Shown here: piece after piece, positions 49,213-61,100 of the stretch
Position numbering within the stretch: position 1 is the first letter of the stretch
Layout of the letters: every line of letters starts with the position of its first letter
Source of the DNA: Ceratopteris richardii
Taxonomy: Eukaryota; Streptophyta; Polypodiopsida; Polypodiales; Pteridaceae
Assembly (NCBI GenBank): GCA_020310875.1
Contig: CM035413.1
Location: forward strand, 185,599,855-185,663,854
Reading direction: 5' to 3'
DNA length: 64,000 nucleotides
Notes under the pieces: generated by a model
Database searches by the model: none
The model's input: the letters and a program-made list of their open reading frames with translations, nothing else
Told to the model about the DNA's origin: nothing
Translations under genes and position numbers: made by a program

Positions 49213-49477
49213 TGTCACATCATGGATGCATAACTTTAGATAGTGAGATGGCACATATGGGCCATGGCATCATTTGAGGCATCTTACCTCACTTGGTAGA
49301 GGACTTGAGAAGAGAGCCTATTAGAACTCTCATGTGAGTATTTATTGTCTCACTTATCTTGTAAGAGTAAGGGAGAAGCTCGGCGGCTGGGAGGATAGAA
49401 CACTCTCTGTGTGTCTTAGAGTGGTGGACGCTCGCGTGGCTCTCAGCGGCAGCGTGCGGCAATAAAAAGGCTTAAGA
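49213..49477 (+). repeat. Element F 3' LTR (265 bp)
   Basis: Same length as the 5' LTR with four substitutions, all transitions (C/T or A/G). Confidence 0.88.
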
Positions 49478-49482
49478 TCCCC

Positions 49483-51114
49483 CTTGCTTCATAATCTTTA
49501 CTCTATTCTTTATGGATGATTTAATACCTGCAAAATCATCAATGTCTGATCATACATGAACTCTTTTCATGAGTTCCTCTTCATGTGAAGCATTCTTAGC
49601 TTCCACATCTTCCAAGCTTTCTTGATCACCTACAAGAAAACATAAGAAATTGTGAATGTGAACAATGGTGCCTCTTGCACCTAAAAAGGGTTGCCATTCC
49701 TCTTAGGATGGTCTTACTTTCCCTCACATAGGCTTGCCATTCCTCTTTGAATGGTCTTACTTGCCATAGGCTTGCCACTCCTCTTGGGTGGTCTTACTTG
49801 CCTCATCTTTTGACAATACATTCACATGATATAAGCTTGGAACTTACCACCACACACAATGTGGATTTTTCAAAACCTTTACCTCAGCCCTTAGCATTGC
49901 AAATGGTCTTCTTGACCTTCCTTTGCTTCAGCCAACATGTCACACTTTGCATGAGTGAATTTACCTTCTTTCATGGCACTTGCATGTGCTCAAACCATGG
50001 GGAGCATCTTCAAGTCCTTCATGTGAGCCTTCAACACTTCATAGCAGCCCTTACCTTGGAGTCTTCTACTCCTCCTTTTTTGGGAAGCTCAATTCTAGGA
50101 TTCAACCTTGTCCACCCTTGAGCTTTGCTCCAACTTCAAGTCTTCAAACCTTTTAGCTTGGGCTCCTTCCTTCACTTTGGCTCCAAGCTTTGCATCCTTC
50201 CTTCATCCAAGCTTTGCACACTTTCCTTTTGCTTGTGAAAATGATGTATCTAAACTAATGCTTTTAGTCGTCATAAAGTAAGCATACATATTTTCTTGCA
50301 TATTTACCTCAATGGGTTTTATCCACAACAAGATACATCCACAAACTTCATACATGGCAGCCTTACATCTTACCAATGTTTATGGCATCCAAAAACTTGT
50401 ACTTTCAGCTTACATATGGCTGAACATGACCAACCTTTAAGGCATAAATATCATGCTAACAAATTTATAGAAGCATGTATACAAAGCATCAATCATTTGA
50501 GCATATATTTAACTCACTTTATGCCAATTCATATGGCTGCATAAACCTGCAAAATTTCAACATGTGTAGGCTTTATAAAACAGCCTATTACTCATCAACA
50601 CATCATCATGTGTATAATTCCTACTTAACCACATTTGCATACATTTTTGCATGATAGAAATCAATCATGAATTCAAACTTCAACTTATATTCAGCCTAAA
50701 CATGGCTGTCCACAATTAGCATACTTCTTGAGCATAAACTTTCCAAGCATGCATACATAAGCATATCCAATGCATAAGCATATAATGATATCATCAAGCT
50801 TACGTAAAAGCTTCAAACTTCAGTCATGTACATAATCATAACTTGCACTCCATTCAATTAAGTGCAATACCTCAAACACACATACAATGTTTATATGCAA
50901 CTATATGTAGTTGCTCATCCAAGATTCTTTGCTTGAATCTTCTTCTTCTTCTATAGGCTACTCATAAATGTTCAACAAAGTGATCATTCGACTTTCATAC
51001 GCATGCGCATCTCTCTCCACCCGAGTCTGTAGCTTTGTATCTTCAATGTTACTGTCCTGAATTATTCCGAGTAGCAAAAAGCGGAATTGAAAAAGGAGGT
51101 CCACGCTAGTCATT
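49483..51114. other. No gene recognised; short tandem repeat inside
   Basis: Continues the sequence interrupted by element F. About three imperfect units of 35-40 bp (gccattcctctt...tggtcttac) lie at 49692-49803. The rest is AT-rich with many cata/gcat steps. No domain is seen in any frame. Confidence 0.45.
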
Positions 51115-51121
51115 GAGGATG

Positions 51122-51190
51122 ACAAAGACAGGATTCAGACCCGTAACCTTCGATTAGAAGCTGCGCTCCCGTATCCAAGGAGAAGAACAA
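51122..51190 (-). other. Degenerate tRNA-Arg(UCU)-like sequence
   Basis: On the minus strand, gcttctaatcgaagg forms the anticodon arm of a tRNA-Arg type with a TCT anticodon. It is followed by a B-box-like GGTCTGAATCC. The acceptor stem is not clear, so this is a tRNA-derived repeat or pseudogene. Confidence 0.45.
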
Positions 51191-51261
51191 AAGAAGTCAC
51201 CTCTTGCTGCAGCATCGCGGATTTTAATCTCGGGTGGGAGATGGAAATTCGGGGATCAGTC

Positions 51262-51332
51262 AGCAGGAACGGGGATCGAACTCTAGATGTATCTGGGCAA
51301 GATATATGTTCTATCCACAAGACCAGAGCGTC
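51262..51332 (-). other. Degenerate tRNA-like sequence (Gly-GCC type)
   Basis: On the minus strand, tggtcttgtggatagaac resembles an A box and D arm, cttgccc an anticodon loop with GCC, and AGTTCGATCCC the B box. It probably heads a tRNA-derived SINE or is a tRNA pseudogene. Confidence 0.45.
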
Positions 51333-51449
51333 GGTGATGGTGCACTTTATGCACAATTATATTTATCTGTGTTTACAAACGGCGCAGCAGCAATTTTCGA
51401 AACATATGATGTTCGGGAACACCATTTTCAGAAGGATGGAATTTTTTAT

Positions 51450-51554
51450 CGCGTGCTGCCTGCTAAATTTTCTGGAATGTTTTATCCATCACACTATTGT
51501 GCCGCGCTGTCTGCTAAGTTTCTTGGAGTGTTTTATCCATGACGCTATTGTGTT
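51450..51554 (+). repeat. Two tandem copies of a 53-bp unit
   Basis: cgcg(t)gctg.ctgctaa(a/g)tt...ttttatccat begins at 51450 and again at 51503. The copies are about 85% identical. Confidence 0.8.
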
Positions 51555-51649
51555 GGTGAGTCGGATTCAAAACCAAACTATGAGATGGATGATCAGTCAA
51601 CTATGATAGCATAGTCATGCTGTTATTATAGATTTATCTCATTTGAAAT

Positions 51650-51735
51650 GATGGAAACCGGGATTCAATCCTGTAATTTCAATCTTGAGGATGTTCCATG
51701 CTTAGCAACAGCTTAACCGTGATTTCCTGATGGAG
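51650..51735 (-). other. Degenerate tRNA-like sequence
   Basis: On the minus strand, cggttaagctgttgc resembles an A box and GGATTGAATCC a B box about 50 bases downstream. The parent tRNA is not identified. Confidence 0.35.
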
Positions 51736-51754
51736 GCTATGACCATCATGCTAT

Positions 51755-54700
51755 ACGTGTTGGATGTTATGGCAGTTTACGTTTTACTGCAGACATGAAG
51801 TCTTCCCTGAATTTGGGAGCAATATGTGGCCATGGGAAGAGGAATTCAATCCATCACCTCATGCAGGTTTCCATATTTGTGGACGTAGGCGGCCTGCCCA
51901 TCAACTTTTCTATTGACAAGAGCAGCCATGGGAGGAGCATGGCCACGTCCTCTTCGGTTGAAGCTCGTGTCATTTCATCTGTGTGATCACTGTTCGTGAC
52001 AGAGCATTTTGTCAATCGAAGAGATGATCACTTTTTGGTCACAGATTTCTGATCTCCATTGCTCTACCTGTGGACGAGTATCGGTCTTTGCATATTGTTC
52101 TTAACGAAGGACTTTATCGTGTAGAAGTCGACAACAGCAACAAAAAAAAGCTTCGATCAAGATCTTCGTCTTGCCAACAGACAACCATCATGAATCTCAG
52201 ATGGTTCGCCCTCCTCGAAGGTAGATGTTAGAGGGTTATGTTGAGGTGGTGGGAGCCATAATCAGTAGTCCGAAAGATTGAAGGTGGGGGGGCGCGAATG
52301 CCTCCGCATCCTGCTGCGGCAAGGATGTTGATTCGGCACTGTTATCTGGGAGCGACGTAAAGGTGTTTTCAGCCTCAGGACGAGAGCCTCCAATATCGAT
52401 TGTGATCAAGGCTTGGTTTGCTTCTTGTCAATGCTCCTCTTCTTCCGCCACCTTTGGTTACTGCGAGATGTAGCAGCGAGCTAAGCGGGAGAGGACAAGA
52501 AGAAGCAATGTTGGATCGAAACAAGGATGATCGTGCTTTCGATTTTCAAGGTTTTGAATAAATAAGAGCATGGCTATGAAAGTTGGCTCTTCTTTGCATG
52601 GAAAAGATTTCTTCTGATGATCAAAGGAAGGAGAATGTTTTTTCCAAAGGTCAATGGAAGGATGTAGCTAAATGAAAGATAAGTATATTCCAAATTATGT
52701 TTTCATTTTGATATTTGTTTGCTCGAATGCTTTCATTTAGGATGCATTAATTAGGACTAAAAGCATAGTCCAATTATGATTATCTCAACATGAAAGCTAA
52801 TTAGAGAACTAAATGGTATTGAAATGACACAAAAGTATACAAAGTACTTTTTCAGTTTTAGGCATGCAAATAAAATTTCTATTTCCATTCATGCACAAAA
52901 AATGAAAAGATTATTTGTGCATAAAAGAATGTTTTATGCACATCAAGTTCGCACTTGCTTGGGAAAGGTAGTTAATTCTCCAGTTCATGCACTTGAATAA
53001 TTACCTTTTGCCAGAATAGCAAGCAGGTTGTTTTTGCATGGATGCTTGTTTGCATACCTAATAAGCTTGAGATTTGCTTAAGTTCATTACACTTGCATGT
53101 ACTCACATGCATTTGCACCCAAGAATGGGCATTTGCATACATGCATTTGCATGCAAGTAGATGCATGAGCATACGCATGATCTTTTGGTAAGTAGCTGAA
53201 CACGTATACTTTCATTCCTTTCTTTTTCTAACTTGACTTAGCTAGGTGGGAAAAATAGAAAATTACCTAGTTGCAAGGATCTTGACCATCATGCAACTAA
53301 GTATCTAATCTATTCTTTCCAAAAAAGTGATACATAGGAATCTTTTTGAGGAAAAGAAAGCAAGTTGAAAGTAAGTATTCATTATTTTTCTTGTCATTAA
53401 GATGCCAAGAAAATAGAGCTACTTTCCAATGTGCATGCTCAGTCTAAGTTTGGGAAGAAACCTAGACATTCTTAGCAGCTAACGAGGATTTATTTGTTTT
53501 TGGATGTTCATGTTCATGCACCCAAGTAGGGAAGTTTCTGTTGAAACACAAACCAAGACAAATATTGATCTTTAGGAATCAAGTAATTTCCCAAAGTGAT
53601 GCCAATTAATGAAATGATTCAAATTATTTTCATTTTTGAAACAGATATATCTTAGGAAATCACGATATTTCCTAAAGACAATTTAGGAAACAAGTTCTTT
53701 CCTAAAAAGATTAGCTTCAAGTGGTAAAGCACCCAAGCAAAGTAATCTTTGGAAATTAAGCTATCTTTTGGACAAGCAAAGCCTTAAGTCTTGGTCTTAT
53801 CCAAAAGTCTAGAATTCCTTTTGAAGATCTTTCTAGTAAAGAAGATTCCAAGAAGAATCATTGAACTAGAAAGCAAAAGATTCCAAGATGAATCATTACC
53901 TTAGTATTACTTGATTCCTTGGTAGGAATCAAAAAGTTCTTGAAAGAAAAAATCTCCCCAGATGTGAGACTAGCATCTTTCAAGAGAAGTTTTATAGCAA
54001 GTAGTTCCCAGTAAATCCCTAACCACCAGTTTTGGTATTTAAGTCCAAATATTGATATAACTTAAAGGTGTATCAAAGATTCTTAGCTTTGGAATCTGAG
54101 GGGTATCAGCGTATGCCTGGACTTAAGAGGGGAAAAGATCTCTAAAATCCCATGGGTAAGCAAAGATGCTTTTGTTCGTTCAAGAGAATCTTAAAGATAA
54201 AGACTAAGTCTTTATTTTTGTCACAAGTATCAACCAGAATTGATCAAACTTGGCCATGATTATCCAAGAATGTGCGATTAGAACTACTCTAAAGATTGCC
54301 AAGTATTGGCAGTAAAAATTCTGTTAGGAATTATTGACTCAAGTTTCATTTATCGAATGGAAAATTGTGAAAAAAGTAAGTTGTTCCAAGTATGAACAGA
54401 GTGAAGGAATTCCAAAAATGTAGTCTGCAACCATGAAGACGGTACTTAAGTCTGTGGAAAGTAAAACATAAACGTTTGCCTATCCTCAAAGGGATTTCAG
54501 TACAAATCCAGAAAGCATGAGCGGATGCTTAGACTTAAGCAGCTGAGAGATTCCTATAAAAGTCCTGGCCAGGATAGGTACCTAAAAACATTAGTAGAAA
54601 GGAATCTAAAGACAAGAAGTCAAAAGCTCTTGTCGCTACAAAATTGATCAAGAATAGCCAATTGAACTTGAATTTGAGAAATTCAAGAACTTGGTGGTAT

Positions 54701-56398
54701 GGGACACCAGATTTTATACTCAGATTGATGTAGGAAAGATGGTATGGGACATCAGACCGTGAGATGATGATTATCTTTTAGTCTTCATTTGGATCTTGAA
54801 GTTAGGTTTGATCTTCAAGGGAATTAAAACTTCAAAGAAGGAGTTTAAATTCAAGAAGGATCTCAAGATACTTCAAGATAACTTCAAGATCAAGGAAATA
54901 GAAGATATGAAGTAAGTAACTTCCAAGATCTTCTTTGAACACTTCAATCTTAAGTGTTATTGATCAGAAATGTTTGATAAATTTCTGAAAAAAATTGAAC
55001 TTTGAGTTTGAGTTGATCTTTTCAACCAAGGATTTGATTGACAAGTCAAGCACCAAGTTTCTAGTATAACTTGGTAAATTCACTCTTTTGACTCAAAGAA
55101 ACGCACAAGAATTGCATTCACAGTAAGGAGTCAAAAAGACTGAATGTGACCTGAACTTAGTCTCAAGTGAAGCACTATTTGAATATTAAACTCATCGACA
55201 GAACCTCAGTGGGTCGACACACTGATGTTGGTTACCACACTAATATCTTGTGGTTGGATGATGTTTTTTTATTTTCTTTGAATCTTTTTGAGAATCCAGC
55301 TTATTTCTCTTAAAGATAAAGACAATGCTTCAATATCCTGTTGAAATAGATCTTGGAAAAGTTAAAGTCCTGAGTCATCTAGCCTTTGACTCATAGCAAA
55401 TTTACGTATCTACGAAGTATGAATTGGTTGTACAAAATTTTAGTTTTTTTTCGCTTTTCGAATCTTTTGGAATTGACTCAGATATGGTATCTGATTTCTT
55501 TTGCAAAAGACTAGGGTTAGCCAGTTAGAATTAGATAACTAACTTGAACATCCTAGAAAGATGTTATGTACAAGAACCTTTTCAATCTTCAAAAGAGATA
55601 AGTTCAAGATTGACTTATTCATTTGAGTTTGCTTCAAGTTATAGCATAAATGATTTATTAGAGTCCAATATACTCTAGAATAAAGAAGTTAGGAATTGCT
55701 CATTAGATTGACAATTCCCAAGAACTTTCAGTTAAAGTCTTTGAGAAAAATATCCTAAGTTGGACAATTTTCATTTTGAATTTGAATTGGTCAAGTTGGT
55801 ACGGTTGACTCCACCGAAATGGTAAACTTTCTCCTACAGTTTACAAAGGATTTTTAAACTCATTAGGACAAAGTAATCCTATAGTCGGGTGAAAAAATCA
55901 CGTAACTGTTGGATCAAAGTAAACCATTGTACAAACATCTACGTTAGATGTTTGAGACAACCAAGCTTCAAGTTCTCCAAAACAAATTCAAGTGAATCAA
56001 GAATTCTCAAAGTCTTGCAAGGGATAAGAATCCCACCTTCATTACTAAGTCTATGCACCAGTTATGCATAGAAATGGACTAGTAATTTGAATCCACCTAA
56101 TTCACATGTTTATGCCTAGATCGCACATCAGGAAACTATGAATTAGTCAGGGGTGTGTTTAGATCCACCCTCATTATTCTTCACTAGTTTGTACTTTGTC
56201 ACATTCATCAAAGTGCAAACCCAGATAGTGTTTTGAATCATTTGGGCAGGGATGCCACCACAGAGATGAGACATGTTCTTCCAGTTATAGAACATGACCA
56301 TGTTCTTCTAGTTTTAGAACATGAGGCTCAGGGGTTGCCTACAGTTGTATGTATAGCTTTATTTTCGAGGACAAAAATCTTTCCCAAGGGGGGAAGAA
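51755..56398. other. No gene recognised; probable decayed interior of element H
   Basis: A long non-coding stretch with no open frame above about 70 codons. Its right end carries ttattttcgaggacaaaaat and a PPT, the typical end of a Ty3/gypsy interior, so at least the right part is probably the interior of a non-coding gypsy derivative. A cluster of atgca/gcatg palindromic steps lies at 53030-53185. Short repeats (tggtatgggacaccaga and a variant) lie near 54695-54765. Confidence 0.45.
56386..56398 (+). other. Polypurine tract of element H
   Basis: aaggggggaagaa directly before TGTAATAAAG. Confidence 0.65.
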
Positions 56399-57398
56399 TG
56401 TAATAAAGTAATTCTATGATCTAGGGATCTGATGGCTTCAGACAGATCTAAAATCGGATACCATTTGGTCACTCATATGTAGCACCAAAGATCTCGAGAG
56501 TAGACTCAAGCATAAGTTCATGTGCTCTCATATTCAAGTGATCCACTTAGCCTAGTGGTTAAGTCTCATGGTTGTGAAGGAGGAGGTCTTGGGTTCAATC
56601 CCCATGGGGAGCATGGGGAGAGAGTTTTGCCCAAAGAGCTCTAGAGCCTTCTAACTCAAGTTAACTCACGTTAACTTGAGTCCAGTGGACTTAACTCAAG
56701 AGGCAAGTACACCAACCACTAGTGGACTCTAGTGGAAGTTATGAAAGGAGTGGTGGAGATCGCACATGCACTTGTGGACTCTAGTTACATTTGTGGTCCT
56801 CGTTAGTTCAAGTAGCTATATATACAGACATAAGGTTGGGAGGAGAGTCATCTCTCAAGCATGTGGTGGTCGTAATCCTTGTTCTCTTGCAATCGTCAAA
56901 ACCCCACATCAAATATGGTAATGATTTCACCTATGGAGATGCAAGCAGTGACCATCTAGACTCGTTTTGGTAAGATTTTGCAACTTGTTGCTAAAATATT
57001 TGAACCAAGATTCAGGGAGTAGTAGAGAACATTCTCCAAGGAAACTAAGTGGGCACAAGCTGAGCTACTATTTTTCTTGATCCTATACGAGTTACTCTTC
57101 AACAAGTAGAATCTATTGTAGCATTCAAACCGGTAGTAGTGGTTGTATTGAAATCATCAAGAACATCACCAGAAGAAACATCTCACAGTATAGCCTAATA
57201 CATACTGTCCAAAGACCCAATTACTCTGTCTTTAGGTCAATTGTTGTCATTGGTTCTCGGTATTAGGCAACAATTTCAATAGCATATTGCAGTGGATTTG
57301 ATTCCAACACTAGCTACAACTACAATCCACCTAGAACCAGACGCAATTGTGGACCATGTGGTCCCTTTAATTATAGTATCGTATAAGAACCATAAGAT
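56399..57398 (+). repeat. Probable 3' LTR of element H (right end not defined)
   Basis: Starts TGTAATAAAGTAATTC after a PPT. It contains a tRNA-like unit, an 11-bp-arm hairpin (56655-56680) and a TATA-like tatatatac at 56818. No second copy is in the window, and element E lies immediately to the right, so the end is unknown. Confidence 0.5.
56541..56615 (+). other. tRNA-like sequence (SINE head or tRNA pseudogene)
   Basis: tagcctagtggttaag is a strong A-box match. gggttcaatcccc is a strong B-box match, about 35 bases downstream. A GTG (His-like) anticodon loop, gttgtgaa, lies between them. Followed by low-similarity sequence without a clear tail. It could promote Pol III transcription. Confidence 0.55.
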
Positions 57399-58116
57399 TG
57401 TAAGACAATAGTTACGCAATATAACACAGGAGCGGTAGCAGAGAAGATAACAGATATAGGAGAATCTCAACAATTTTCTACTAATAGCAAGTACAAAGAT
57501 GATGGCGTTGTCCACCCGTGTGCTCTCAAGGTAGTGCTTAAATGGTGATCTAGACAACTCTAGATAGGGAGATACAAGGTAGAGGTATGCTGGCTCAACG
57601 TGATGTCTCAGGTAGTGCAGAACTCATGTATATATAGGATCATGGGTGGCCTTCCGTGGACGGCTATACATGGGCGGTAGAGCGTGGGCGGCCACCGCCC
57701 GCGTAATTGTCATACACGGCTTAGACTGGTTGAACCGACCTAACAAATATAAATGATTTCTAACTCCCACAGGGAATATTCTATGGAATATTCCCTTTAC
57801 CGTCACGTCGGGGGTGCTGCCCCCGGACCCCCACCAGGGGGGCCGTTGGCCCCCTGGGACCCCCCAGCCAGGGGGCCCATTCGCCCCCTTGGACCCCCCA
57901 GCCGGGGCTGCTCCCCGCTGCCCCGGACCCCCCAATTGGGGACCCTGGTAACTCCCCTTCCTTACAATACCTTACATGGTCCAATATGACCTTCATCCAA
58001 CATGCAAGTTGGGATTCCCATCAATTGGGTAATGCACACTTGGCTTCTCCTCATAACGGGGGCCTTACAAAATGTGCATACAATCATGAGGGGTAGACAT
58101 TGATCATATACTAACA
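57399..58116 (-). repeat. Element E 3' LTR (718 bp)
   Basis: In minus orientation it begins TGTTAGTATATGATC at 58116 and ends GTCTTACA at 57399. It includes a very GC-rich block (57800-57950) with repeated perfect hairpins. Confidence 0.85.
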
Positions 58117-58126
58117 CCCCCCCTCA
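58117..58126 (-). other. Element E polypurine tract
   Basis: gagggggggtg on the minus strand, next to the LTR start. Confidence 0.75.
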
Positions 58127-58144
58127 ATGTTTATCGATGAAAAA

Positions 58145-61100
58145 TCAAGTAGGTTTCGGTCCTATGCCCATCTGTTGAAGATGTATGTTGAGATGCTCTC
58201 TTCCAAGTGCTTTAGTGAATATGTCAGCACAATTTGCCTCTGTTGGGCAATATTCTAGCTCCACAATTTCATCTTCAATTAGCTCACGAATGTAATGGTA
58301 GTGTACTTCTATGTGCTTGGTGCGGGAATGAAATACTGGGTTCTTTGCAATAGCCATACAACTTTGATTATCACACTTGAGTACAGTCTCCATATTTGAT
58401 GGAAAGCCTAGATCTGCAAGAATTCTCCTTAACGAGGCTGCCTCACAAGAAGCAAAACAAGCTGCTTTGTACTCTGCTTCAGTGGAGGAGAGTGCGAGAG
58501 TTGGTTGCTTTCTACTTACCCAAGAAAATATTCCTGAACCAAGTGAGAAACAATATCCAGAAACTGATTTTCTAGAATCACAATCTCCAGCCCAGTCTGA
58601 ATCACAATATCCTTGGAGTGTATCACCTGTGGTATAAAAAATACCAAAATCCAAGGTTCCTACAATGTACCTTAGAGTTCGCATTCCAGCATTCCAATGA
58701 CTCTCCTTAGGTTTGTTGGAAAACCTGCTTAATACTCCAACAGCATAGCAAATGTCTGGTCTAGTGTTGCATAGAAAAATAAGACTTCCAATGAGCTTCC
58801 TATACTTCTTAGCATCTACATCAGGCATGTTATCTTCCATAGATAGCTTATGATTTACCTCCATAGCTGTGCTAGTTGGTTTGCAGTCCATCATTCCAAA
58901 TGCCTTGAGAATCTCTTTGGCATATTTTTGTTGTGAGATGAAAATGCCATCCTTCCTTTGCCATACTTCAATTCCCAGACAAAAATGGAGTAGACCTAAG
59001 TTTGTCATTTCAAACTCAGTTCCCAAGCTGATCCGAGTTTGATTGATGAGTTCCTGATGATCTCCTGTAATGATCAAATCATCCACATATACAATGACAA
59101 CAACTAGCTTGCTATCCCTTTTCATTACATACAAGTTAGCATCAGAAGTACTTCTTTCAAAACCCATATTTTTGAAAAAATGATCTATTCGTTGGTACCA
59201 AGCCCGTGGAACTTGCTTAAGTCCATACAAAGCTTTCTTCAACCTGCAAACTTTAATTTCTGAATTGGGCACCTCAAAACCTGGTGGTTGAGATACATAT
59301 ACCTCCTCCTTGAGGTGACCATTCAGATATGCAAATTTGACATCCATCTGGAAAATAGGCCAAGCCTTTTGTGCAGCGACTGCAAGTACCGTCCGAATAG
59401 TTGTCATGCGTGTTGTTGGCGCAAAAGTTTCTTGAACATCAAATCCTTCGATCTGTAAAAAACCCTGTGCAACTAATCTTGCCTTATACTTTTCTAATGT
59501 TAAGTCTGTTTTATACTTAGCTTTCCAAATCCATTTAGTACCTATTACCTTCTTCTTTGGCGGCAAGTTGACTAGATCCCATGTATCATTTTTTACTATA
59601 CTATCATACTCCGACTGCATTGCCGCTCTCCAACTTGGATCATCAAGGGCTTCTTCAATGGTGGTAGGTTCCTTTATCAAGCCCATGATATCTGCCATTA
59701 GAGCCATGTTAACAAGGTGTTCTGAGGATCTTCTTTGCTCCTCTATTCTCTTTGATCTTCGTAATCCATCCGATGATGATTCTGGTACATCTACATGTGG
59801 ATTGTGATCATCAAAGAGTTGTTGTGCCCACTTCGGTCGTGGCTTATGTTTCAAGCTACAACTGGTTGGCTTTTTATTGAGGAAATTTCTCCATCAGATG
59901 TTTCCTCCTCCTCAACTTTAACCTGTCTTTTGATAGGCACAAGGTGAGATATTTCTCCGTTTGATGAGATAGTAGATTTAACCTTTATCTTCTACTAAGT
60001 GTGGTCGTTCATCAAACACCACATCTTGGCTGATAAAAATCTTTCTTGCCTAAGGATCCCACAACTTGTATGCTTTAGACTCTTCACTATATCCTAGGAA
60101 GACACACTTTTTGCTTTTTGAATCCAACTTTGATCTTGTTGAATCAGGAATATGTGCATAACAGAAACAACCAAAAATTCTGAAATGCAAAACTGAAGGC
60201 TTTTTACCAGAATATGCTTCTTGAGGAGTCATCCCCTTCAGAGCTTTTGTGTAGCTTCGATTGAGGATGTAGACTGCTGTATTGACTACTTCTGCCCAGA
60301 ATGAATCAGGCATGTCTTGAGCCTTTAACATACAACGAGCCATTTCAACTATTGTCATGTTCCTACGCTCAACAATGCCATTTTGTTGAGGTGTATGAGC
60401 TGTGGTAAGTTGCCTTTTCACACCATGCTCCTTAGAGTAATTGTTGAATTCTGTTGACAAGAATTCACCTCCTCTATCTGTTCTAAATTTCTTGAGTTTC
60501 CTTCATGATTCATTTTCTACATACTTATGCCATGCTTTAAATTTTTCAAAAGCATCAGCCTTCTCTCGAATGAAATAAACCCACATCTTTCTACTATAAT
60601 CGTCGACTAATAGCAAGAAGTAGAAAGATCCTCCTAAAGCAGGTGTAGACATTTTACCGCAGAGATCAGCATGTACCAACTCTAGAGGAGCTTGAGATCG
60701 ATTGCTGGTCTCTCTTGGAAACGCCTTTCGTTGTTGCTTGCCCATCATACAAGCTTCACAAGGTTCCTGCAACTCTGAAAATGCAGGCAAATGAGCAACC
60801 ATCCCAGTTCTTTGCATCTCCTTCAAAACTGCAAATCCGAGATGCCCAAATCATTGGTGCCATAACCTGCTTACATCTTTATCTTCTGTAGCAGTTAAAG
60901 CACTTAACTCATACAAGTTATCCCATTGTATGCCTTTACCTACAACATTACTTGATGAATCCATGATTTCCGCACCACTCTTATTGAAGTGAACTTCGAG
61001 TCCACGATCTGTTATTGCAGAAACTGACAACAAATTTCTTTTGAGTGTAGGTACATAGAGAACATCAGATAACTTTTTCTCAACACCTGGAGAAGTGATA

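Larger units (their letters stand above)
45547..49477 (+). mobile_element. Non-coding LTR retrotransposon F (LARD-like)
   Basis: A 3931-bp element with two 265-bp LTRs (TGTCACATC...TTAAGA) that differ at four positions by eye (about 1.5%). It has a target-site duplication tcccc at 45542-45546 and 49478-49482, a PBS right after the 5' LTR, and a PPT before the 3' LTR. The 3.4-kb interior has no Gag or Pol motif in any frame, so it must depend on another element. The phrase ttttcgaggatgaaaat just before the PPT is typical of the end of Ty3/gypsy internal regions, so a gypsy origin is likely. The LTR end is GA rather than CA. Confidence 0.85.

Noticed and set aside
45500..49500. A second minus-strand PPT (gcaagggggagtt) formed if element F is removed
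   Set aside because: It would need an LTR starting TTGCTTGC, and I find no second LTR copy or coding region to support it. It is left unannotated.
49747..50121. A 124-codon + strand open frame as a possible gene
   Set aside because: No recognisable domain. It starts in a short tandem repeat, has low-complexity composition, and shows no splice or promoter context.
57624..57996. Pro/Gly-rich open frames on both strands in the GC-rich LTR block (also near 62516-62860)
   Set aside because: They are by-products of the GC-rich hairpins within the element E LTRs. They have no domain, and the two LTR copies are not conserved at the protein level.
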